NCBI RefSeq assembly: GCF_014697425.1
Contig: NZ_JACJRU010000004.1
Location: 186,001-250,000 of the forward strand
Length of the DNA stretch: 64,000 nt
Source of the DNA: Nostoc sp. FACHB-110
Lineage (GTDB): Bacteria; Cyanobacteriota; Cyanobacteriia; Cyanobacteriales; Nostocaceae
Direction: 5' to 3'
This document shows, one piece after another, positions 41,460 to 49,128 of the stretch. Position 1 is the stretch's first letter; every line of letters begins with the position of its first letter. The notes beneath the pieces were generated by a model, which was not told the origin of the DNA, did no database searches, and saw only the letters and a program-made list of their open reading frames with translations. The position numbers and the translations under genes are program-made.

Positions 41460-42884
41460 ATGGCAACTATCCCAGACTTGGACAGCGACCAGCACCAAGA
41501 CCTGACAATCTCTGCGGCTGATTACAGCTTGCTAACAGACCTTTATCAGCTAACAATGGCGGCTTGTTATGTCGGTGAAGGATTAGAACAAAAACAAGCT
41601 AGTTTTGAATTATTTGTGAGGCGATCGCCAGAAAATTTTGGCTATCTCATTGCAATGGGTTTAGAGCAAGTTCTGGCATATTTAGAAAAGTTAAGTTTTA
41701 ATCATTCTCAAATTGCCGCACTCCAGGCGACGGGAATTTTCGCCCACGCCAGCGAGAGCTTTTGGTCGTTATTGGCTAAAGCGAAATTTACTGGTGATGT
41801 TTGGGCAGTTCCCGAAGGCACAGCCGTATTTGCTAACGAGCCATTTTTGCGAATTGAAGCACCACTGTGGCAAGCCCAACTAATAGAAACTTACCTCTTA
41901 AATACCATCAATTATCAAACTTTAATTGCCACCAGAGCCGCCCGTCTGCGTGATGTGGCCGGGGAAAAAGCCAAACTTTTAGAGTTCGGCACAAGGCGGG
42001 CATTTAGTCCCCAAGGGGCATTGTGGGCAGCAAGGGCAGCCTTAGCCGGGGGATTAGATGCGACTTCCAATGTGTTAGCCGCACTACAACTAGGTCAACA
42101 GCCAAGTGGTACGATGGCTCACGCCTTGGTCATGGCGTTGTCAGCGATGGAAGGCAGTGAAGCAGAAGCTTTTACCGCATTTCATCGCTATTTTCCCGGT
42201 GCGCCCTTGTTAATTGATACTTACGATACCATTGCGGCGGCGGAAAATTTGGCAGCAAAGGTCAATGCAGGGGAAATGGAATTATCAGGAGTCAGGCTAG
42301 ATTCTGGGGATTTGGTGAATTTATCTAAACAAGTGCGATCGCTGTTACCAAATGTGCCAATTGTTGCCAGTGGTGATTTAGATGAATGGGAAATTGCCAG
42401 ACTTAAAACAGCTGGGGCGGTAATTGATGGTTATGGTTTAGGAACCCGACTCGTTACAGGTCAGCCTGTAAATGGGGTTTATAAGCTGGTAGAAATTGAT
42501 GGTATTCCCGTCATGAAGCAGTCCAGTGGTAAGGGGACTTACCCCGGACGCAAGCAGATTTTTCGGTCATTTGTCGGCGGTAAGGTAAAAGCTGATAGGT
42601 TGGGTTTAATTACAGAAACACCGCAATCAGAAACACCTTTATTGCAATTAGTCATGAAGCAAGGCGAAAGAGTGCAATTACCAGAAACTTTAGCCGACAT
42701 TCGCCAACGAACTGCGATAACAGTCGCCAGTTTGCCAGAACAAACAAGGCAAATATCAAACCCTGTGGCTTTGCAGGTGGATATTTCGGCTGGGTTGCAA
42801 AAGTTAACTGAAGAGACTAAGGAACGTAGACGCGATAGCGGCTTGCCGCAGGCTACCACAGAGGCGCAGAGGACACAGAGGTAA
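41460..42884 (+). CDS. pncB: Nicotinate phosphoribosyltransferase
   Basis: First enzyme of the Preiss-Handler NAD salvage route: nicotinate plus PRPP (with ATP) gives nicotinate mononucleotide. DYSLLTDLYQLTMAACY at the N-terminus, the phosphorylatable-His region GTMAHALVMA, and LIDTYDT with SGVRLDSGDL in the barrel are typical. AAGGA precedes the ATG. The last 20 or so residues (ERRRDSGLPQATTEAQRTQ) are encoded by repeat DNA (42827-42880) and are not family sequence. It is the first gene of the NAD cluster, 3 bp before nadD. Confidence 0.95.
   Translation: MATIPDLDSDQHQDLTISAADYSLLTDLYQLTMAACYVGEGLEQKQASFELFVRRSPENFGYLIAMGLEQVLAYLEKLSFNHSQIAALQATGIFAHASESFWSLLAKAKFTGDVWAVPEGTAVFANEPFLRIEAPLWQAQLIETYLLNTINYQTLIATRAARLRDVAGEKAKLLEFGTRRAFSPQGALWAARAALAGGLDATSNVLAALQLGQQPSGTMAHALVMALSAMEGSEAEAFTAFHRYFPGAPLLIDTYDTIAAAENLAAKVNAGEMELSGVRLDSGDLVNLSKQVRSLLPNVPIVASGDLDEWEIARLKTAGAVIDGYGLGTRLVTGQPVNGVYKLVEIDGIPVMKQSSGKGTYPGRKQIFRSFVGGKVKADRLGLITETPQSETPLLQLVMKQGERVQLPETLADIRQRTAITVASLPEQTRQISNPVALQVDISAGLQKLTEETKERRRDSGLPQATTEAQRTQR
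42827..42880 (+). repeat. Repeat unit forming the 3' end of pncB
   Basis: Contains TAGACGCG, then GCGGCTTGCCGCAGGCTA, followed by CAGAGGCGCAGAGGACACAG. The first block recurs at 44201-44228 just after nrtR, where it is non-coding. In pncB it is read in frame to the stop codon. Confidence 0.8.
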
Positions 42885-42887
42885 ATC

Positions 42888-43487
42888 ATGAGAATTGCTT
42901 TATTTGGTACGAGTGCTGATCCGCCAACGGCTGGGCATCAAGAGATTTTAAGGTGGTTATCGGAACGTTATGATTGGGTGGCAGTTTGGGCAGCAGATAA
43001 TCCGTTTAAGTCGCATCAAACACAATTAGAACATCGGGCGGCGATGCTGCGGTTATTAATTGCCGATATGGATGCGCCCAGGCATAACGTCGCAGTGACG
43101 CAGGATTTAAGTAGCTGGCGCACCCTAGAAACCGTGGAAAAAGCTAAACAGCATTGGGGTGAAGAAGCAGAATATACCTTAGTAATTGGTTCAGATTTGA
43201 TCAATCAACTACCACGCTGGTATAAAATTGAAGATTTACTACAGCAAGTGCAACTATTGATTGTGCCACGACCAGGATATGCGCTAGAAAAATCTAGCTT
43301 AGAGACTATCGAAAAACTGGGAGGGAAAATTGCGATCGCTACCCTCACAGGTTTAAATGTATCCTCAACAGCATATCGTGAGCATGGAGATACTGAAGCC
43401 CTCATAGCTCCCATTGTTGCCTATATTCATCAACAGCATTTGTACAAATGCCAGGACGCAACCACAAAAAGATTCCAACTGCGCTAA
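42888..43487 (+). CDS. nadD: Nicotinate-nucleotide adenylyltransferase
   Basis: Transfers AMP from ATP to nicotinate mononucleotide, giving deamido-NAD. The nucleotidylyltransferase signature GTSADPPTAGHQEIL is at residues 7-21, LVIGSDLINQLPRWYKIEDL is the central substrate strand, and NVSSTAYRE is the C-terminal ISSTxIR-like motif. The length of 199 aa fits. It begins 3 bp after pncB and its 3' end overlaps the nrtR start by 40 bp, so the three are one transcript. Confidence 0.92.
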   Translation: MRIALFGTSADPPTAGHQEILRWLSERYDWVAVWAADNPFKSHQTQLEHRAAMLRLLIADMDAPRHNVAVTQDLSSWRTLETVEKAKQHWGEEAEYTLVIGSDLINQLPRWYKIEDLLQQVQLLIVPRPGYALEKSSLETIEKLGGKIAIATLTGLNVSSTAYREHGDTEALIAPIVAYIHQQHLYKCQDATTKRFQLR

Positions 43488-44194
43488 ATCAACAACCTTT
43501 GGCTGATTTTAAAGTAGGTGTGGATAATGTAATTTTTTCTGTAGACACTGTTCAAAATCGACTTTTGGTTCTCTTAGTCATGCGACAGCAAGAACCATTT
43601 TTAAATTCTTGGAGTCTTCCTGGGACGTTAGTGCGTCAAGGCGAATCTTTAGAAGATGCGGCCTATCGCATCATGGCAGAGAAAATCAGAGTCAACAATC
43701 TTTATTTAGAACAGTTGTATACCTTTGGCGGGCCAAATCGTGACCCCAGAGAAGCAACCGATAGTTATGGTGTGCGTTATTTATCAGTGAGTTATTTTGC
43801 CCTCGTCAGGTTTGAAGAAGCTGAATTAATTGCTGATAAAGTTGCGGGAATTGCTTGGTATCCCGTCAAGCAAGTACCACAGTTAGCTTTTGACCATAAT
43901 GAAGTTTTAGCGTATGGTCACAGACGACTGCGGAATAAATTAGAATACAGCCCGGTTGCGTTTGAAGTTTTACCAGAAGTATTTACTTTAAACGACTTGT
44001 ACCAACTATACACAACCGTTTTAGGAGAAAACTTTTCTGATTACTCTAATTTTCGGGCGCGACTACTCAAGTTAGGTTTTTTGTGCGATACCGGAGTAAA
44101 GGTATCCAAAGGTGCAGGCCGCCCAGCGAGTTTGTATAAATTCAACGCTGAGGCTTTTGCACCTTTTAAAGATAAACCTTTAGTGTTTATTTAA
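43448..44194 (+). CDS. nrtR: NrtR-type Nudix-related transcriptional regulator of NAD metabolism
   Basis: Residues about 20-155 are a Nudix fold. The Nudix box reads GTLVRQGESLEDAAYRIMAEK, with the catalytic R-E-x-x-E-E replaced by R-I-M-A-E-K, so hydrolase activity is probably lost. Residues about 165-240 form a winged helix (LNDLYQLYTTVLGENFSDYS, then RLLKLGFLCDTG and GRPASLYKFN) typical of NrtR. Known NrtR proteins repress NAD genes and respond to ADP-ribose. It lies in the cluster it should regulate; its likely target is the palindrome at 41406-41426. The ATG at 43448 lies within nadD. Confidence 0.9.
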   Translation: MPGRNHKKIPTALNQQPLADFKVGVDNVIFSVDTVQNRLLVLLVMRQQEPFLNSWSLPGTLVRQGESLEDAAYRIMAEKIRVNNLYLEQLYTFGGPNRDPREATDSYGVRYLSVSYFALVRFEEAELIADKVAGIAWYPVKQVPQLAFDHNEVLAYGHRRLRNKLEYSPVAFEVLPEVFTLNDLYQLYTTVLGENFSDYSNFRARLLKLGFLCDTGVKVSKGAGRPASLYKFNAEAFAPFKDKPLVFI

Positions 44195-44200
44195 AGTGTG

Positions 44201-44358
44201 TAGACGCGCAGCGGCTTGCCGCAGGCTAGTCTGAAGTCTGAAGTCTGAAAAAAGTTTGCCGGATGAAAGTCCAAAAACTGAACATAAAAAACTAAAGCAT
44301 AAAATTGCTACTTCACACTTCACACTTCACACTTCATACTTCATACTTCATACTTCTT
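44201..44358. repeat. Composite heptamer array abutting the nadE start codon
   Basis: A GCGGCTTGCCGCAGGCTA block (44201-44228), three GAAGTCT-type units (44229-44249), a 60-base core, then seven exactly phased units (ACTTCAC x3, ACTTCAT x3, ACTTCTT) from 44310 to 44358. The next base is the A of the nadE ATG. The nadE leader therefore has no Shine-Dalgarno, only repeat. Confidence 0.9.
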
Positions 44359-46134
44359 ATGAAAATTGCGATCGCTCAACTTAATCCAACCATTGGTGAT
44401 ATCCCAGGAAACGCCCAGAAGATTTTAGCAGCTGCCCAACAGGCTGTACAATCAGGCGCACGTTTATTATTAACCCCAGAACTTTCTTTATGTGGTTATC
44501 CACCACGGGATTTATTATTAAATCCTAGTTTTGTCTCGGCGATGAGTCTGGCATTACAACAATTAGCCAAAGATTTACCACCTAATCTGGCTGTCTTAGT
44601 TGGCACTGTTGAACCGAATACCAAATCACATATTACTGGCGGTAAAAGTTTATTTAATAGTATTGCTTTATTAGAAGCTGGCAAAACCCAGCAAATTTTT
44701 TATAAGCGGTTGTTGCCTACTTATGATGTATTTGATGAAGACCGCTATTTTGAACCAGGATTACAACCTAATCATTTCACTATCGATGATATTCATATTG
44801 GTGTAACTATTTGCGAAGATTTATGGAATGACGAAGAATTTTGGGGCAAACGTAGTTATGCAGTCAATCCCATTGCAGATTTAGCTATTTTAGGCGTAGA
44901 TTTAATTGTTAATTTGTCGGCTTCACCATACAGCGTCGGCAAACCGCAGTTTCGAGAATCGATGTTAAAACATAGTGCGGTGCGTTTTCAACAGCCGATG
45001 ATTTATGTCAACCAAGTCGGCAGTAATGATGATTTGATATTTGATGGTTATAGTTTTGCGTTGAATGGTCAAGGCGAAATTATGTGTCGCGCCCGTGGTT
45101 TTGCCACTGATTTAGTCAATGTGGAATTTAACAATAAAACACGAGATTTAGAGCTAAGTTCTTTAATAGCTGAAAGCGAATCAGAAGAAGAAGAAGTTTG
45201 GCAAGCTTTGGTTTTGGGTGTAAAAGACTATGCCTTAAAATGTCGCTTTTCTAAAGTAGTATTAGGTTTAAGTGGTGGTGTAGATTCGGCATTAGTCGCT
45301 GCGATCGCTACAGCAGCATTAGGTAAAGAAAATGTCCTCGGTGTCCTCATGCCTTCACCTTACAGTTCTGAACATTCTGTGAGTGATGCTTTGGCATTAG
45401 GTAAAAATTTAGGCATTGAAACCAGAATTTTACCCATAGGCGAATTAATGCAAGGTTTTGATCATAGCCTAGCTGAATTGTTTGCTGGCACAGAATTTGG
45501 CATTGCCGAGGAAAATATTCAATCGCGGATTCGCGGTAACTTATTAATGGCGATCGCTAACAAATTTGGCTATCTATTATTATCCACTGGCAACAAATCC
45601 GAAATGGCCGTCGGTTACTGTACCCTCTACGGCGACATGAACGGCGGGTTAGCAGTCATCGCCGATGTTCCCAAAACCCGCGTCTATAAAATTTGCCACT
45701 GGTTAAACTCCCATCCCTCAGCACTCAAAACTCAGCACTCAGCACTCAGCACTCAGCACTCAGCACTCCCAACTGAAATTATCCCGCAAAATATCCTCAC
45801 CAAAGCCCCCAGTGCGGAACTAAAACCGGGCCAAGTTGACCAAGATTCCCTCCCAGCATACGAAGTTTTAGACGACATCTTGCAACGCTTCATTCATGAC
45901 CATGAATCAGCCGCCCAAATTGTTGACGCAGGTCATGAGCCGATGATTGTAGACCGAGTAATTCAAATGGTTGCCCGTGCCGAATTTAAGCGTCGCCAAG
46001 CACCCCCAGGTTTGAAAATTACTGACCGCGCCTTTGGTACAGGCTGGCGAATGCCCATTGCTAGTAGCTGGGTAGCCATCAAAAACGCTTATCAAGCCAG
46101 ACCAATTACTACGTCTACCGTAGCTTCTAATTGA
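44359..46134 (+). CDS. nadE: Glutamine-dependent NAD+ synthetase
   Basis: Last step of NAD synthesis: amidates deamido-NAD using glutamine and ATP. The N-terminal nitrilase-type glutaminase has the Glu-Lys-Cys triad E41 (LTPELSLCGYPP), K116 (FYKRLLP) and C152 (TICEDLWND). The C-terminal synthetase has the P-loop LSGGVDSALVAA at about residue 304 and STGNKSEMAVGYCTLYGDMNGG. The ATG at 44359 is chosen; an upstream in-frame ATG at 44305 would translate repeat DNA. Residues about 453-471 (SALKTQHSALSTQHSAL) are a heptamer array read in frame between WLNSH and the conserved IIPQNILTKAPSAEL. The rest is intact. Confidence 0.96.
   Translation: MKIAIAQLNPTIGDIPGNAQKILAAAQQAVQSGARLLLTPELSLCGYPPRDLLLNPSFVSAMSLALQQLAKDLPPNLAVLVGTVEPNTKSHITGGKSLFNSIALLEAGKTQQIFYKRLLPTYDVFDEDRYFEPGLQPNHFTIDDIHIGVTICEDLWNDEEFWGKRSYAVNPIADLAILGVDLIVNLSASPYSVGKPQFRESMLKHSAVRFQQPMIYVNQVGSNDDLIFDGYSFALNGQGEIMCRARGFATDLVNVEFNNKTRDLELSSLIAESESEEEEVWQALVLGVKDYALKCRFSKVVLGLSGGVDSALVAAIATAALGKENVLGVLMPSPYSSEHSVSDALALGKNLGIETRILPIGELMQGFDHSLAELFAGTEFGIAEENIQSRIRGNLLMAIANKFGYLLLSTGNKSEMAVGYCTLYGDMNGGLAVIADVPKTRVYKICHWLNSHPSALKTQHSALSTQHSALPTEIIPQNILTKAPSAELKPGQVDQDSLPAYEVLDDILQRFIHDHESAAQIVDAGHEPMIVDRVIQMVARAEFKRRQAPPGLKITDRAFGTGWRMPIASSWVAIKNAYQARPITTSTVASN
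45733..45767 (+). repeat. In-frame CAGCACT heptamer array inside nadE
   Basis: Five perfect tandem CAGCACT units, flanked by degenerate units on both sides (45719-45732). They encode the alternating S-A-L-S-T-Q-H pattern. The same heptamer stands in the sufB-sufC spacer at about 18834-18862. Confidence 0.92.
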
Positions 46135-46347
46135 TTAAGCACTCAGAGCCTATTTATCAAGTAGCGTGTGTTCCGGCTATGGAAGGATTTGGGAGTTTAA
46201 GAAAATCAGGATTAGCCGTAACGCACTCTATAATTTCAGCTTTACTTTATAAATTATCTCTGAGCAGATTAATTTATATGGAAAATTCTTGAAATTAGAG
46301 ATTCAGTAAATTTACTGTATTTTAATTCAGTTCCATAACGAATTATC

Positions 46348-47484
46348 ATGCATAACTACATCTCGCGTCGGGCGTTCTTCCTTGGCGCTATGAGAGCGGG
46401 GGCGGCCGGACTCGCCACTACGGTTCTTTCAAGTACCGGAGTACTACACAACATTGCGGCCGCGCAAAGCCAATCTCGGCGGCTACAGATCAACCTGCCG
46501 CCCTACCCGTTCTTTGACAATCTCAAGACCGTCATGAGCGAGGATCAAGAACTCCTGAATCGGCTCGTAAGTGACTACGCGCGTGAAACTCCAGCTGCTT
46601 TTCAAAATCCGATTGACTTCCTCTCGCGCTACGTCCCGGTGTACGTATTTGAGAAGACACTCCGGCCGTCGGAACCTGGCGACCCTTCACTCCCGACGTT
46701 GCTGTGGCTGATGCACCTTGCTGGGTACTTCGGCGGTGTGTGGTTACGTGACGCATTTATCCGCTTCCCTGTGCCGGGTTCACCAAACCCACGTCCAGGA
46801 TTTCCACCGACAGAGGCAGGATTCACATCAGTTGTAGCGCGCATCAATGCCGCGCTGACGGCATTCAACGGTAACGATGCTGAGGCGATCGCATATGCCG
46901 AGGCCAGCCTTCGGGGGGCGCAACTTCAGGGACTCACCGACAATTACGGGTACAACGCAGGCTACCTCGATCAGATTCTCACCGGTTCAAAGCCGACGAA
47001 CGCAATAGCGCCTGTAGGCTACTTCATCTACCACGAAACCTTGCTCTTCGATGGCACTTATGCTGTTGAGGAGATCCGAGCGCTCGATAAGTGGCGCAAA
47101 CACGCCCAGCAAGCCGCCAGCCGTCCGGGTAGTCGCTACGCTGAGATTGTCAACGGTGCTGGTGGTGCTGATGCACTTCCCGCGATTCAGTCGGCCGGGG
47201 TTGCACGGGGCAAGGCGACATGGCAGCCTCAGAACGTATTTCTCGCAATCACCAACTTCGACCAACCCACCTATGACCTGCTCTTGGTGACTAGCGCATA
47301 CTTCCTACAGTGCATCCAGGCCACTGGTCTTGCGGCTCTTGCGGCTTCGGCAGTTGCGAATGCAGACTGGGCGCGGGCTGCCGTCCGTTCAAACGCGATG
47401 GCTGTGCCGTACGGAGGTAGCTACGGCATTGGACTCTTCGACAACACTGGTCAGTTGCCAACGTTCACATGGTCTGACGACTGA
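46348..47484 (+). CDS. Tat-exported protein of unknown function, GC-rich
   Basis: I do not recognise the family. The N-terminus is a twin-arginine signal: SRRAFFLGAMRAGAAGLATT with a likely cleavage after IAAAQS (about residue 40). The mature part is helical with conserved-looking aromatic and polar runs (LPTLLWLMHLAGYFGGVWLRD; NYGYNAGYLDQIL; GYFIYHETLLFDG). No metal-binding cluster or catalytic motif stands out. Base composition differs sharply from both sides: bases 46801-46860 are 57% G+C against 32% in 48001-48060. One HIP1 octamer is present, so some adaptation has occurred. Probably acquired by horizontal transfer. Confidence 0.75.
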   Translation: MHNYISRRAFFLGAMRAGAAGLATTVLSSTGVLHNIAAAQSQSRRLQINLPPYPFFDNLKTVMSEDQELLNRLVSDYARETPAAFQNPIDFLSRYVPVYVFEKTLRPSEPGDPSLPTLLWLMHLAGYFGGVWLRDAFIRFPVPGSPNPRPGFPPTEAGFTSVVARINAALTAFNGNDAEAIAYAEASLRGAQLQGLTDNYGYNAGYLDQILTGSKPTNAIAPVGYFIYHETLLFDGTYAVEEIRALDKWRKHAQQAASRPGSRYAEIVNGAGGADALPAIQSAGVARGKATWQPQNVFLAITNFDQPTYDLLLVTSAYFLQCIQATGLAALAASAVANADWARAAVRSNAMAVPYGGSYGIGLFDNTGQLPTFTWSDD

Positions 47485-47749
47485 CCGACTGATCTGTTGT
47501 AATAAGCTGCGGTTAATCTTACTTATCTAAATCATACTGCCCTATCTACGGTAAGCATGGCTATGCTTTTGATAGCAAAAGCCTTGCTTACCTCTACGAA
47601 CTTTTGCGGAAACTCACGATCTCAAATTGAATCGTAAATTAATACTAAAAGTATCGACGAAATTTTTAACCGCGAGTATAGTTTCAGACAGCCTACCGTA
47701 TGAAACTGCAGTTTATACCTAATTATCGCTAAAAGAAGATAGGTGCAAT

Positions 47750-48655
47750 ATGAAATTACAAGACTTTCTCGGTAAAGAAGAGAAATGGGGATTTGAGGCG
47801 ATCGCCAAAGACGAAGACTTAACTCGTCAGATTCAGATATTGTTAATTGGCTTGGGTTTATTAGAACCACCAGCAGATGCCAAATTTGGGCCTATCACAG
47901 GTGGAGCTATCAAAAAATTCCAAGAATTAATGAAAATTGATGAACCAGATTATGTAGGTGCAGTTACCGCCAAAGAATTAATTGAAACCAAACCAGATGA
48001 ATTGCCTAAACCGCCATTAAAACTAGGTAATGATATTGCCAGCAGAATTTTTAAGTATATGTTGGCACAAGATTATCAAGTATTCACCGGGCCTAGAGAA
48101 TACAACATTGTTTATATTGAAGGTATCGATGGCGACTGGAATCTCAATAGTGATACACCTAATGCCTTTAACGATCGCCGCATTGTCATTGAAGTAGTTA
48201 ATGGTACTCCTAAAATTGTCGATCACTGGCAAGCTACAACAGAACCAGGCAGATATTACACCTTAAACCCTATGAATCCCGGAGGAGCTGCCAGAATTAA
48301 GTTTGGGCAATACAAAGCCTGGGCTGTTGGGATGCACGGTAATGCAGAACGCCACGAAGCCTTAGTACAAGTTGCACCAATTACAGTGTGTCGAGATTTT
48401 AACAAAGACTATAAACGTACTGGTGACAAACTAGATACAGGTCTTTTCTTTGTCAATCAACATTGGGGTTATGACGCACCTAGTAATGATATTAAAAATG
48501 CTAGTGCAGGTTGCTTAGTAGGTCGAATGCGTGAAGGCCATCGTGAATTTATGGCAATTATCAAGCAAGACCGCCGCTATGTAGCCAATAATGACTATGT
48601 ATTTTATACAACTGTCATTCCTGGCGATGATTTATTGAATAAGTTTCCTGGATAA
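47750..48655 (+). CDS. Peptidoglycan-binding protein with possible L,D-transpeptidase-like C-terminus
   Basis: Residues about 20-75 look like a peptidoglycan-binding-type helical bundle (LLIGLGLLEPPADAKFGPIT, then GAIKKFQELMKI). The C-terminal about 200 residues are not a family I can name. They include KAWAVGMHGNAERHEALVQV and, near the end, NQHWGYDA followed by ASAGCLVGR. The H...S-x-G-C-x-x-R arrangement is reminiscent of YkuD-type L,D-transpeptidases, in which Cys is the nucleophile. No signal peptide, so it may act like an endolysin or be released with phage-like particles. Confidence 0.65.
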   Translation: MKLQDFLGKEEKWGFEAIAKDEDLTRQIQILLIGLGLLEPPADAKFGPITGGAIKKFQELMKIDEPDYVGAVTAKELIETKPDELPKPPLKLGNDIASRIFKYMLAQDYQVFTGPREYNIVYIEGIDGDWNLNSDTPNAFNDRRIVIEVVNGTPKIVDHWQATTEPGRYYTLNPMNPGGAARIKFGQYKAWAVGMHGNAERHEALVQVAPITVCRDFNKDYKRTGDKLDTGLFFVNQHWGYDAPSNDIKNASAGCLVGRMREGHREFMAIIKQDRRYVANNDYVFYTTVIPGDDLLNKFPG

Positions 48656-48670
48656 AATTTAGCTTGAACA

Positions 48671-48717
48671 GCAATTCATCCCACGCTGCACTTCGTGTCA
48701 GGCGTGGGATGAATTGC
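48671..48717. repeat. Perfect 16-bp inverted repeat
   Basis: GCAATTCATCCCACGC and its exact complement GCGTGGGATGAATTGC flank a 15-base spacer. The ATTCATCCCA part also occurs at 6959-6969. It lies 15 bp past a stop codon but lacks a T tract, so it is a dispersed palindrome rather than a plain terminator. Confidence 0.75.
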
Positions 48718-48777
48718 GCGTGAGTTGACCTCTCTAGACTTGCTCAAATCCCCGACTTTGCCATAGCAATACAGTTC

Positions 48778-48868
48778 AGATAATACCAATTCGCAATTAA
48801 GAAATCTAGCTCCAGTAAGACTTGCCTAATTTCTATCTGTCGCATTCTTTTCTTAAATTGGTATCAGA
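48778..48868. repeat. Small palindromic element
   Basis: AATACCAATT with TTAAGAAA at the left and TTTCTTAAATTGGTAT at the right form imperfect terminal inverted repeats about 90 bp apart. The left flank CAATACAGTTCAG is shared with the ends of the 136-bp element family. It lies in the gene-free spacer 48656-49128. Confidence 0.55.
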
Positions 48869-48891
48869 TAATTGGCATACCGATAACCTTT

Positions 48892-48920
48892 GTAGAGAAG
48901 TTGCATTGCAACCTCTCTAC
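48892..48920. repeat. 29-nt palindromic repeat, copy 2
   Basis: Arms GTAGAGAAGTTGCA and TGCAACCTCTCTAC, with one mismatch, around a single T. Same family as 29733-29761, and likewise followed by CAGATT. Confidence 0.75.
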
Positions 48921-49128
48921 AGATTCACCAAACATCACGACTAACATAGCTAAGGTATAGATTTTATTTTTCAATGTCTCATCCCATAGTTAGAAGCCAA
49001 GAGGCTGAAAGTTTATCTACCATACAGAAGTAAGAACGGTAATGTACCTCTAAAAATCTACAGATAATATTGCCATTGTTGAGGAGAGAAAAATGAGGTC
49101 ATAACCTATTATAGTGGTGGAATTCGTG

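Noticed and set aside
44305-44358. Upstream in-frame ATG extending nadE by 18 residues
   Set aside because: The extension is entirely heptamer repeat; the conserved NadE N-terminus begins at the ATG at 44359.
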